Of a stretch of DNA of 16,289 nucleotides, positions 6,873 through 13,995 are shown piece after piece. The notes beneath the pieces are model-generated. The model worked only from the letters and a program-made list of their open reading frames with translations, was not told where the DNA came from and did no database searches. Within the stretch, counting starts at the first letter, position 1, and every line of letters begins with the position of its first letter. The position numbers and the translations under genes were made by a program. The DNA is from Fibrobacterota bacterium (GTDB lineage: Bacteria; Fibrobacterota; Chitinivibrionia; Chitinivibrionales; FEN-1185), in the NCBI GenBank assembly GCA_003165595.1, contig PLWQ01000007.1:82110-98398 (forward strand), read 5' to 3'.

Positions 6873-7931
6873 ATGAGAAAGAATATGTTGGCAACGGTGG
6901 GTGTGTGTTGCGCGGTGATGGTTGCCTCTTTTTCCGGCTGCGACAGCCTCAAGAACATGGGAAAGAAGCAGGCCAGGAACGACGCAGTGGTGCAGAGAAT
7001 AAAGGTGGACGTTGCAATCGACACGGTGGTCCGCCGCACCCTGTACCAGGAACGCAAGGTGCTCGGCACGCTGTCGGCCTACCGTGAAACGGATTTGGCG
7101 CCGCTTGCCATGGGCGCGGTCCGGGTGCGGTACCTGCCGGTGAAGATAGGCGACTACGTTGAACAGGGCCAGATCGTTGCGAAGATGGACGACGCGCAGT
7201 TCGTGCAGACGGACGCGCAGTTCGCGTCTCTCAAGTCGCAGTACGAGCGATCAAAGTCGCTGTACGAGGCAAACGCCCTTCCCAAGGCGCAATTCGAAGG
7301 CGTTGAGGCGCAGTATATGAGCATGAAGCGGCAGATGGAGACGATGGCGGAAAACACCGTGCTCAAGGCGCCGTTCTCGGGTTTGATAACGGCAAAATCG
7401 GTTGAAGAAGGGGAGCTGTACACGACATCCATGACTCCCGGCGCGTCAAAGGGACTCGTGCGCATTACGCAGCTCAATCCGCTCAAGGTGGACCTTGATT
7501 TGGACGACCAGACTGTCCAGTATGTCAAGAAGGGCATGCAGGTGCAGCTCTCGGTTGACAATGCGAAAGACAGCGCCCGCGTGACCGGCAGGGTCGATTG
7601 GGTGAACCCGGTGGCCGGTTCCATGAGCCGCACGTTTGGTGCGCGTATCATTGTTCAGAATCCGCAGCGCAAGCTCCTGCCGGGATATTTCGCGGAGGTC
7701 CATATTCTTATGGGCAGGAAGGACAATTGCCTTGCCGTGCCGCGCTCGGCCGTGGTGGACGACAGGGTTTTTGTTTTGCAGGGCGGCCTGGCGCTCGCGA
7801 AGAAAGTTGAAGTGGGAACCATTGCCGACAGCCTGGTTGAAATCGTGTCCGGATTGAACGAAAAGGACGTGGTTGTGGTGAGCGGAAACAAGGCGCTGCC
7901 GGACAGCGCGGAAGTGAATGTAATAAAGTGA
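6873..7931 (+). CDS. RND efflux periplasmic adaptor (membrane fusion lipoprotein)
   Basis: A 352-residue HlyD/AcrA-type adaptor linking the RND pump to the outer-membrane channel. The open frame extends back to 6816, but a lipoprotein signal begins at the double ATG (6870/6873). The second ATG has AGAGGG (6863-6868) at 4 nt, so I take 6873. The lipobox is S-F-S-G-C with the lipidated Cys at residue 23. The following residue is Asp, which in enterobacteria favours inner-membrane retention, as expected for an adaptor. The biotinyl-lipoyl-like halves are visible: VRYLPVKIGDYVEQGQIVAKMDD and ENTVLKAPFSGLITAKSVEEGE. A short coiled-coil hairpin lies between them, and a beta-barrel plus membrane-proximal domain follow (GYFAEVHI, AVPRSAVV). 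The TGA stop lies within the first unit of a heptamer tandem repeat. Confidence 0.92.
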   Translation: MRKNMLATVGVCCAVMVASFSGCDSLKNMGKKQARNDAVVQRIKVDVAIDTVVRRTLYQERKVLGTLSAYRETDLAPLAMGAVRVRYLPVKIGDYVEQGQIVAKMDDAQFVQTDAQFASLKSQYERSKSLYEANALPKAQFEGVEAQYMSMKRQMETMAENTVLKAPFSGLITAKSVEEGELYTTSMTPGASKGLVRITQLNPLKVDLDLDDQTVQYVKKGMQVQLSVDNAKDSARVTGRVDWVNPVAGSMSRTFGARIIVQNPQRKLLPGYFAEVHILMGRKDNCLAVPRSAVVDDRVFVLQGGLALAKKVEVGTIADSLVEIVSGLNEKDVVVVSGNKALPDSAEVNVIK

Positions 7932-8004
7932 ATAGTGAATAGTGAAGAGTGAATAGTGAATAGTGAAGAGTGAATAGTGAAGAGTGAAGAGTGAAGAGTG
8001 AAGA
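7928..8004 (+). repeat. Heptamer tandem repeat, 11 units (GTGAATA / GTGAAGA)
   Basis: There are eleven uninterrupted 7-bp units from 7928 to 8004. Each is GTGAATA or GTGAAGA, in the order A A G A A G A G G G G, where A and G denote the variable sixth-position type (TA or GA ending). The adaptor stop codon lies in unit one. The array is immediately followed by a four-helix-bundle gene fragment. A tract like this can change length by slippage and would alter the spacing between adaptor and pump genes. The reverse strand is open in several frames only because of the repeat. Confidence 0.92.
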
Positions 8005-8012
8005 AGGGTTGA

Positions 8013-8198
8013 ATGGAACCATTTATCGGGATCACTGAACGTACTTTCAAGTATGCGCTTGATATCATCAAGCTGTATCAATGTCTGGAAAAGGTGGGCG
8101 GTGCTGCAAAGAAGATTGGTTATCAGCTGTTTGATGCTGGCACCTCTGTTGGCGCAAATGTTCATGAGGCTCAGGCAGAGCCGAGGGAAAAACCATGA
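8013..8198 (+). pseudogene. Truncated four-helix-bundle (S23-type) protein fragment
   Basis: A 61-codon frame whose product starts MEPFIGITERTFKYALDIIKL and contains YQLFDAGTSVGANVHEAQ. This matches the N-terminal half of the small four-helix-bundle family related to proteins encoded in 23S rRNA intervening sequences (helix 1, then the [LR]xxGTSxGANxxEA turn). Family members are usually ~115-125 residues; this one stops after the second-helix motif, so it is probably a remnant. Its TGA (8196-8198) overlaps the pump ATG (8195-8197) as ATGA, and its final codons carry the pump's ribosome site. With the heptamer repeat it forms a 260-bp insertion in an otherwise compact operon. It could still be translated and couple translation to the pump gene. 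Confidence 0.7.
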
Positions 8199-11100
8199 CA
8201 GACCAGAATCCAGAAAACAAAATCAACCCCCTCGTTGAATTCTCCGTGAGCAAGCGCGTGACCATCACCATGCTCATCCTTATCGTCATGGTGTTCGGGT
8301 TCCTCTCGTTTACGCGGCTGCCGCTCGACATGTTCCCCGAAATGTCTTACCCCGTGATCACGGTGATGACATCGTACACCGGCGTGGCGCCCGAAGAAGT
8401 GGAGCGCCTGGTGACGGTGCCGCTCGAAGGCGCCATCGCGGGCGTCAACAACGTGAAGAAGGTCTCGTCCAGTTCGTCGGAGGGCTACTCCACCATTTCG
8501 GTGGAATTCGAATGGGGCACCAATCTCGACGCGGCGGGCCAGGACATAAAGGACTATATAAGCCGCCTCAAGGATTACATGCCCGACGGCGTGAGCGAGC
8601 CCATGGTGCTCAAGTTCAACACCTCCCAGATCCCGATCATGTTCTCCGGCGTGAGCGGCATAGAGGACCCCTATAAACTCAAAAAATTCCTCGAAGACAA
8701 TGTCCAGCAGAGGGTCCAGCGGCTCGACGGCGTGGCACAGGTGCAGGTATACGGCGGCGTCGAACGCGAAATACAGATCGCGGTCGATCCGATCCGTCTC
8801 AAGGGCAAGGGAATATCGGTTGACGGCGTGGCGAACGCGCTTCGGGCCCAGAACATGAACACGCCCGCCGGCTATATGGTGACCGGCGGAACCGACTTCC
8901 TTCTGCGCGCCATGGGCGAGTTCGGCAGCGTCGACGATATCCGGAATTCAATCATCGGCGCGGCGGACGACGGCACGCCGGTACGTCTGTACGAAGTTGC
9001 CGATGTAAAGGACACCTACAAGGAAAAGCGGAGCCTCATGCGAATGAACGGGAAACCTTCGGTGTTCCTCGTGATCTCCAAGCAGAGCGGCGCCAATACC
9101 CTGAAGGTGTCCCAGAAGATCAACAAAGAAATCGCCGACATAAAAGCGGCGAATCCCCAGCTCGTCTTCAATACGGTTTTGGACCAGGGCGAACCCGTCA
9201 AACGCGTCACGGGAAGCACCATCCGCGAAGGAATCATCGGCGCGGCGCTGGCGATCATCCTGCTCTTTGTGTTTCTCGGCAACATCAGGCCCACGCTTAT
9301 CATCTCGGTGGCCATACCGCTTTCCATCATCTCCACCTTTATCGCGCTCTACGTTGGCGGATTCACGCTCAACCTCATGACGCTCGGAGGCTTCGCGCTC
9401 GGCATAGGACGGCTCGTGGACGACGCCGTGGTGGTGATAGAGAATATTTACCGGCACCTCATGAAAGGCGAACCGCCCGTGGTTGCGGCGCGCAGGGGAG
9501 CAAGCGAAGTGAGCATGGCGATCGCGGCGTCGACGTTCACCACCATTATCGTGTTCCTGCCGCTGTTGTTTTCGACCGGTCTGGCGGGTCAGCTCACGCG
9601 CGGCCTCTGTCTTACCATCATGTTTGCGCTGCTGGCGAGTCTTTTTGTCGCATTCACCATTGTCCCCATGCTGGCATCCGTGTTCTTTCGCAAGCCGAAA
9701 AAAGACAACGCGGCCTGGTTCGATGTTGTCAAGGAATACTACGGCTCGTGGCTCTCACGCGTCCTTGACCATCCCTGGATCACCGCAAGCGTCGTGGGGA
9801 TCATCCTTGTGGTGAGTCTCGGCGTGGGCGTAAAGTTTCTGGGCAAGGAGTTCATGCCCGCGGGGGACAACGGCATGATGGTGCTGATGGTGGAAATGCC
9901 GCAGGGTACTCCGCTCGATGAGACAACGGCCCTTACCGGACAACTCTCGAAACTGCTGATGTCTTATCCGGAAGTGCAGTTTGTGGGCGAAATGGTCGGC
10001 TCGGACAACGAAAGCGCGAGTCACGGCGAGGGCGTTACCGGTCCCAACGGCGCGCAGATAATCGTCAAACTTGTGGATCCGGCAAATCGCAAAAGGACGC
10101 AGCAGCAGATCGAGGACGATTTCCGCGCCCGCCAGCCTCGGTTGAAAGGAGCGAAAATAACCCTTTCGGCTATGTCGGGGTTCAGTACGGGCAGCGCCAA
10201 ACCTCTCACCGTGCATATTTACGGCAACAACCTCGCTACCCTGAGCGATATTTCGCAGAACGTCCTCAACGTCATGAAGTCGATACCAGGCGTCAAGGAA
10301 GCCGAGTCGTCGTTCTCGAAATCCAGGCCCGAATACCACTTCGTTATTGATCGCCAGAAGGCGCTCGTGTATGGCCTAACGCCCTATCAGGTGCAGACGG
10401 CGCTGCAGTCGGCGAACCTGGGTACCGTTGCCACGCAGTACCGCACCGGCGACGAGGAAATCGACGTGCGGGTCATCCTTGATAAAAGGTATCGGGACAA
10501 GCTCGACTACCTTAAGCAGCTCCCGCTGAGGACGCCCGCGGGCGTGACCATACCCCTGAGCCAGGTGGTGACCATAGTCCCCGCCGAGGGGCCGGTGGTG
10601 ATCAAGCGCGACAGCAAGTTCCGGGTTGGCATCGTGGACGCCAACATAACGGGCAGGCCGCTGGGCGCCATTGTAGCAGACGTCAAGACACGGCTCGCGC
10701 CCCTCGAAAAATCGCTCCCCGCGGGATATACGATCTCCTACAAGGGCGATTACGAAAACATGCAGGAAAGTTTCCAGCAGCTTGCCCTGGCGCTCATCCT
10801 TGCCGTGCTCCTTATCTACATGGTGATGGCGTCGCAGTTCGAAAGCCTCGTGCATCCCTTTACCATCATGTTTACCATTCCTCTCGCCGGCATAGGGGTG
10901 GTCTGGATTCTTCTCTTGCTCGGCAAAACGCTTTCCATGGTTTCGTTTCTGGGCATCATCATCCTTACGGGAATCGTGGTGAGCAACGGTATCGTGATGG
11001 TCGATTATATCAATCAGTGCCGCCATCGCGGCATGGCCATTCGCGATGCCGTGATCGAAGGGTGCAAGACCAGGCTCCGGCCGGTGATCATCACGGCCAG

Positions 11101-11299
11101 CGCCACGGTGGTCGCCATGGTGCCCATGGGATTCTTCGGCGGCACGGAGGGATCGACAACAAGCCCCATGGCGCTCTCCGTGATAGGCGGGCTCATAAGC
11201 GCGACGTTCTTTACGCTGTTTGTGGTGCCGCTGGTGTATATGGCATTCGACAAGTTCGGCCAATGGGTAAAGGGAAAATTCAAGAAAGTTATAGGGTGA
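8195..11299 (+). CDS. HAE-1 family RND multidrug efflux pump, inner-membrane subunit
   Basis: A 1034-residue proton-driven RND transporter of AcrB type and full length. The ATG at 8195 has GAGGG at 7 nt. TM1 (RVTITMLILIVMVFGFLSF) is followed by the conserved LPLDMFPEMSYPVITVMTSYTGVAPEEVE, and the two large periplasmic loops are both present. TM4 contains GRLVDDAVVVIENI; the two aspartates at residues 409-410 correspond to the proton-relay pair D407/D408 of AcrB. TM10 reads GIVVSNGIVMVDYIN, with S-N where AcrB has A-K, a pattern common in non-enterobacterial HAE-1 pumps. The C-terminal TM11-12 region (RLRPVIITASATVVAMVPM) is intact. It works as a trimer with the adaptor and TolC-like channel encoded upstream. 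The substrate is unknown; the TetR context suggests inducible efflux of small hydrophobic compounds. Confidence 0.95.
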   Translation: MTDQNPENKINPLVEFSVSKRVTITMLILIVMVFGFLSFTRLPLDMFPEMSYPVITVMTSYTGVAPEEVERLVTVPLEGAIAGVNNVKKVSSSSSEGYSTISVEFEWGTNLDAAGQDIKDYISRLKDYMPDGVSEPMVLKFNTSQIPIMFSGVSGIEDPYKLKKFLEDNVQQRVQRLDGVAQVQVYGGVEREIQIAVDPIRLKGKGISVDGVANALRAQNMNTPAGYMVTGGTDFLLRAMGEFGSVDDIRNSIIGAADDGTPVRLYEVADVKDTYKEKRSLMRMNGKPSVFLVISKQSGANTLKVSQKINKEIADIKAANPQLVFNTVLDQGEPVKRVTGSTIREGIIGAALAIILLFVFLGNIRPTLIISVAIPLSIISTFIALYVGGFTLNLMTLGGFALGIGRLVDDAVVVIENIYRHLMKGEPPVVAARRGASEVSMAIAASTFTTIIVFLPLLFSTGLAGQLTRGLCLTIMFALLASLFVAFTIVPMLASVFFRKPKKDNAAWFDVVKEYYGSWLSRVLDHPWITASVVGIILVVSLGVGVKFLGKEFMPAGDNGMMVLMVEMPQGTPLDETTALTGQLSKLLMSYPEVQFVGEMVGSDNESASHGEGVTGPNGAQIIVKLVDPANRKRTQQQIEDDFRARQPRLKGAKITLSAMSGFSTGSAKPLTVHIYGNNLATLSDISQNVLNVMKSIPGVKEAESSFSKSRPEYHFVIDRQKALVYGLTPYQVQTALQSANLGTVATQYRTGDEEIDVRVILDKRYRDKLDYLKQLPLRTPAGVTIPLSQVVTIVPAEGPVVIKRDSKFRVGIVDANITGRPLGAIVADVKTRLAPLEKSLPAGYTISYKGDYENMQESFQQLALALILAVLLIYMVMASQFESLVHPFTIMFTIPLAGIGVVWILLLLGKTLSMVSFLGIIILTGIVVSNGIVMVDYINQCRHRGMAIRDAVIEGCKTRLRPVIITASATVVAMVPMGFFGGTEGSTTSPMALSVIGGLISATFFTLFVVPLVYMAFDKFGQWVKGKFKKVIG

Positions 11300-11573
11300 G
11301 GCGGGGGAGAGGAGAAGACTCACCACAGAGACACGGAGAAAGCAAGAAAAGATTCACCACAGAGACACAGAGAACACAGAGAGAGTTGAAAGTTAAAAGT
11401 TGAAGAGAGTGCCAAGCTCATTGCGTCCCCTCCATCTCCCTGAGGGAGCGCTACGGACCGGCGTCAGGCCCGGCCCCTCTTGACCTCACCCCCGACCCCT
11501 CTCCCACAGGGAGAGGGGGGAATATGGAGTGGTGAGAATTATAGAGAGGGGAGCGGATTGTTGCCCTTTTTGT
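11300..11573. repeat. Dispersed-repeat cluster between pump and integrase genes
   Basis: Contents in order: two copies of a purine-rich motif, CACCACAGAGACACGGAGA (about 11320) and CACCACAGAGACACAGAGA (about 11356); a GTTGAAAGTTAAAAGTTGAA segment; a CTCCCT/AGGGAG hairpin (about 11437-11449); and a GC-rich 10-bp stem with 3-nt loop at 11496-11518. I know these texts as common intergenic repeats in metagenome-derived genomes, but cannot confirm copy number here. No gene is called. The region separates convergent pump and intI genes. Confidence 0.6.
11496..11518. terminator. Strong GC hairpin between convergent genes
   Basis: A perfect 10-bp stem CCCCTCTCCC / GGGAGAGGGG with loop ACA lies between the convergent RND pump and integrase genes. 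There is no T tract on either side, so it may slow transcription or be only part of a dispersed repeat rather than a true intrinsic terminator. Confidence 0.35.
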
Positions 11574-12869
11574 TCAGGCATCCGCAGGGCTGGCAACCGG
11601 CACGCCGGGGCGGTTGAGGACGTGCGTGTAGATCATGGTTGTTGACACATCGGAGTGGCCGAGCAGCTCCTGCACCGTGCGGATGTCCGCGCCGGACTGC
11701 AACAGCTGGGTTGCAAAGGTGTGGCGCAGTGTGTGGCAGCTCACGCGTTTTGCTATGCCCGCGTCCAGCGAGGCCTGTTTGATTCGTCGCTGGAGCACGT
11801 TCGGGTCAAGGTGGTGACGCCGCACAAGCCGGGTGCGCGGGTCAACCGAGAGCTTTTCCGAAGGGAAGACATACTGCCAGATCCACTCTTTTGCAGCGTT
11901 CGGGTACTTCCGCTCGATTGAATCCCAAAGGTATACTCCCGCGATTTTACCTGCCTTGTCCTCGTTGAATATCCTCTTCGCAACCGCAAGCTGCTCCTTG
12001 AGCGGCGCCACGAAGCGCGCGGGCAGCACCGTAACCCTGTCCTTGGCGCCCTTGCCGTCGCGAATGATGATCCGGTGCATGTCGAAGTCTATGTCCTGCA
12101 CCCGAAGTCGCACGCATTCCATCACGCGCAGCCCGGATCCCCATAGAAGTCCGGCCATAACCTGCCACGCTCCGTCGAGCCCGGCGAGAAGCTTATTGAC
12201 TTCGTTTTTGGTAAGAACCGTCGGCACGCGAACGGGCCGCTTGGCCAAAGAGAAATCGGCAAAGTCGCCGGGATCCCGCCTGAGCACCCGGGAATACAGA
12301 AAGACAATGGCGTTGAGCGCCTGATTTTGCGTCGAGGAGGAAACTCTTCGCTCCTCGGCAAGATACGTGAGGTAGCGCCGGATGTCCGGAGCCCCGAGGT
12401 TTTCCGGGTTCTTGAGCAGATGAAACGAAAGAAACCGTTTTATCCAAAACAGGTATGCATCCTCTGTGCGTATCGAATAGTGGCGTACCCGGATTTCAGA
12501 TACAAATCGCTTTATGAGACCGCCATGAAGCTTGAGCAGCTTCTCATTATCGACAACCGAATCGGCGAAACTCTCCGGGCACGGAAGTGATTTTCCCGGG
12601 TCTAGTTTGAGGTGTTTGTCGAGAAGGATTTCGATGCTGTGCCGCGCCTGTTGGACCTGCCAATCCGCGATTTGCTCCTCCTTCGCAAGACCGTTGAGGA
12701 ATGCCGAAACCATATCCCGAGAGGCCTGCTCAAAAGGCAGGCCATTCAGGAACCATGCAAAACGTTTGGCCCACAGGACATAAAACTTGCTTTTGGGGTC
12801 AGAAATACCTAGTTTTTGGAGAGTTGCGGTGTAAGAATTCCAGAAAGACGCTGGGATAACGGAGGCCAT
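11574..12869 (-). CDS. intI: Integron integrase with extra N-terminal domain
   Basis: A 431-residue tyrosine recombinase that inserts and excises gene cassettes between attI and attC sites. The start is 12869, with GGAGGG 7 nt upstream (12877-12882); the ATG at 12911 lacks a site. The catalytic residues are R248 (GSGLRVMECVRL), H379 and R382 (CHTLRHTFAT), H405 (LLGHSDVSTTMIYTH) and Y414. The IntI-specific insertion that separates integron integrases from XerCD is present (SIERKYPNAAKEWIWQYVFPS, about residues 317-337, then DPRTRLVRRHH). Class 1 IntI has its catalytic Arg at residue 146, so about 100 extra residues precede the core here. They look like a second SAM-like DNA-binding domain (residues ~10-90: YVLWAKRFAWFLNG...DWQVQQARHSIEILLDKHL) ahead of the normal one (~130-197). 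It is divergent from the array, as in standard integrons. No canonical LexA box was seen upstream. Confidence 0.95.
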   Translation of the reverse strand: MASVIPASFWNSYTATLQKLGISDPKSKFYVLWAKRFAWFLNGLPFEQASRDMVSAFLNGLAKEEQIADWQVQQARHSIEILLDKHLKLDPGKSLPCPESFADSVVDNEKLLKLHGGLIKRFVSEIRVRHYSIRTEDAYLFWIKRFLSFHLLKNPENLGAPDIRRYLTYLAEERRVSSSTQNQALNAIVFLYSRVLRRDPGDFADFSLAKRPVRVPTVLTKNEVNKLLAGLDGAWQVMAGLLWGSGLRVMECVRLRVQDIDFDMHRIIIRDGKGAKDRVTVLPARFVAPLKEQLAVAKRIFNEDKAGKIAGVYLWDSIERKYPNAAKEWIWQYVFPSEKLSVDPRTRLVRRHHLDPNVLQRRIKQASLDAGIAKRVSCHTLRHTFATQLLQSGADIRTVQELLGHSDVSTTMIYTHVLNRPGVPVASPADA

Positions 12870-12969
12870 GGCGGTACCCTCCAAGTTAGTGTTGATATCG
12901 TTGGTGTCCATGTTTGTCGCCCATCGAAAAAAAGAATTCCGGTTGGCCTAAAAAAAATTTGATTAAATC

Positions 12970-12998
12970 TTGACTCTAATAGTGATACCATATATAAT
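12970..12998 (+). promoter_or_regulatory. Near-consensus promoter of the toxin-antitoxin pair (leaderless)
   Basis: The -35 is TTGACT (12970-12975), the spacer is exactly 17 bp, and the -10 is TATAAT (12993-12998). Transcription should start about 7 nt later, at or next to the toxin ATG (13005), giving a leaderless mRNA. A directly repeated ATACCAT (12985-12991 and 12997-13003, 12-bp period) overlaps the -10 and is a candidate operator for the ribbon-helix-helix antitoxin. Confidence 0.7.
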
Positions 12999-13004
12999 AC
13001 CATT

Positions 13005-13427
13005 ATGAATAAAGTAGATATCGTATTAGATACCAATATTCTGTTTTCCGGCCTCTATTCACAGTATGGCGCCTCTTACTCTCTTCTTTCAAAGATTGGA
13101 AGAGGGAAAATTAACTTGCATGTTTCCGTTCCATTGGTTTTTGAGTACGAAGAGGTATTAAAGAGGAATCAAAAAGAACTCGGACTTTCACCTGAAGAAA
13201 TTGATGACGTTCTTGAGTTCTTATGTTCCGTGTCAATGCCTCATTTTCTCTATTTTTCATGGCGACCATGCTTAAACGACCCGGATGACGAAATGCTTTT
13301 AGAACTTGCAATTGCAGCAAATGCACGCTATATAATTACCTATAATGTTCGACATTTTAAAGGCCTTCGGGGGTTCAATGTTCGGGCAATAAAACCATCA
13401 GACTTTCTAAAACTATTGGAGGAATAA
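13005..13427 (+). CDS. PIN-domain toxin (ribonuclease), type II TA system
   Basis: A 140-residue PIN-domain protein of the 'putative toxin component, PIN family' (COG1569-like) group, probably a metal-dependent RNase inhibited by the protein encoded next. The first acidic residue is in IVLDTNILFSGL (D9). A conserved Glu lies in PLVFEYEEVLKR, and the acidic DPDDEMLLELA block is followed by ARYIITYNVRHFKGL. In that last block many relatives carry GD/D and this one has YN, also common in this subgroup. The start codon has no upstream ribosome site and lies at the predicted transcription start, so translation is probably leaderless and weak. The TAA is one base before the antitoxin ATG. The gene is AT-rich compared with the backbone and sits between intI and the first clear cassette boundary. 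Confidence 0.88.
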   Translation: MNKVDIVLDTNILFSGLYSQYGASYSLLSKIGRGKINLHVSVPLVFEYEEVLKRNQKELGLSPEEIDDVLEFLCSVSMPHFLYFSWRPCLNDPDDEMLLELAIAANARYIITYNVRHFKGLRGFNVRAIKPSDFLKLLEE

Positions 13428-13428
13428 T

Positions 13429-13665
13429 ATGAGTGCAATTTCTTTGCGTTTGCCAAATTCTATCCATTCCCGAGTAAGGCATCTTGCCAAATATGATGGC
13501 GTCTCTGTAAATCAATTTATAACCGTTGCATTAACAGAAAAACTCTCGGTCATGAATGCCGCAGAATATTTTGAGGAAAAAGCAAAAAAAGGCAACAGGG
13601 AAAAATATGACAAAGTTCTTTCAAAAGTACCAAAGAGAGAACCGCTTGAATATGACAAGAAATAA
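13429..13665 (+). CDS. Ribbon-helix-helix antitoxin
   Basis: A 78-residue partner of the PIN toxin. The N-terminus SAISLRLPNSIHSRVRHLAKYDGVSVNQFITVALTEKLS has the beta-strand, helix, helix pattern of RHH (HicB/CopG-like) DNA-binding antitoxins. The C-terminus (AAEYFEEKAKKGNREKYDKVLSKVPKREPLEYDK) is the charged tail typical of antitoxins paired with PIN toxins, and would wrap the toxin's active site. It has a strong GGAGG site (13418-13422, 6 nt spacing), in contrast with the leaderless toxin, so antitoxin should be made in excess. It probably autorepresses the promoter at 12970-12998 through the ATACCAT repeats. Confidence 0.88.
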   Translation: MSAISLRLPNSIHSRVRHLAKYDGVSVNQFITVALTEKLSVMNAAEYFEEKAKKGNREKYDKVLSKVPKREPLEYDKK

Positions 13666-13995
13666 AGATGTCCGCCGAAAAACGGCGCATGCACGACCAC
13701 CAACAGCGGCAACATGCTAGGGCCTCCCCCGATGAATCGGGATTTGAATATTCTATTTTTTGCTGTACCAACGGCAAATGGACGTTATTGCCCCGATGAG
13801 CCGTCTTTGAGCGGCGTGTGAAGCGAAGATGTATCCGTTTAAGCCAGTAATATTTTGGGATGCCAGGTGAATACCATCACTGCACACCAAGACGCCATAT
13901 TGAATATACCGTTTAATATAATATTGGATATACCGTTTGCACAAATATCTTTTTATGTCGCTTGATTTCTAATACCTGTTAGGTGCAAATAAAAT
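13666..13995. other. Gap between TA pair and first cassette gene: candidate attI region
   Basis: This 330-bp AT-rich gap has no gene I can support. Just after the antitoxin is a small hairpin CGCCG-AAAAA-CGGCG (13673-13687); further on is CCCGAT-GA-ATCGGG (13728-13741). Neither has a T tract. At the right end are two 18-bp direct repeats and the core GTTAGGT (13978-13984), where the first cassette joins. The region does not resemble the attC sites downstream: it lacks the CATGAC...GTC and TTTGCAAAC blocks. It is therefore either attI or a badly decayed attC. Confidence 0.55.
13897..13984 (+). other. Candidate attI site (direct repeats plus GTTAGGT core)
   Basis: Two direct repeats differ at one base: ATATTGAATATACCGTTT (13897-13914) and ATATTGGATATACCGTTT (13921-13938), with a 24-bp period. 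The crossover-type core GTTAGGT follows at 13978-13984 inside ACCT-GTT-AGGT. In attI1 of class 1 integrons two directly repeated integrase-binding sites also lie upstream of the core. A TATAAT at 13917-13922 could be the -10 of a cassette promoter, though its -35 is poor. The core is unambiguous as a cassette boundary; the attI label is an inference. Confidence 0.45.

Noticed and set aside
7446-8165. Minus-strand frames rich in HSSLFTLHYSLFTIHYS
   Set aside because: This is translation of the heptamer tandem repeat: all frames are open because 7 bp is not a multiple of 3 and no unit makes a stop.
12870-12911. Upstream ATG at 12911 for the integrase
   Set aside because: No ribosome site precedes it, and the extra 14 codons contain the GGAGG that serves the ATG at 12869.
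12942-12948. GTTGGCC as the start of a TA cassette (attI next to intI)
   Set aside because: The matching GGCCAAC box needed in a cassette attC is absent between the antitoxin and 13978. A decayed attC cannot be fully excluded.
12870-13004. LexA/SOS box controlling intI
   Set aside because: No CTGT-N8-ACAG or GAAC-N4-GTTC type site was found in the intI upstream region. Other LexA motif types could not be judged.
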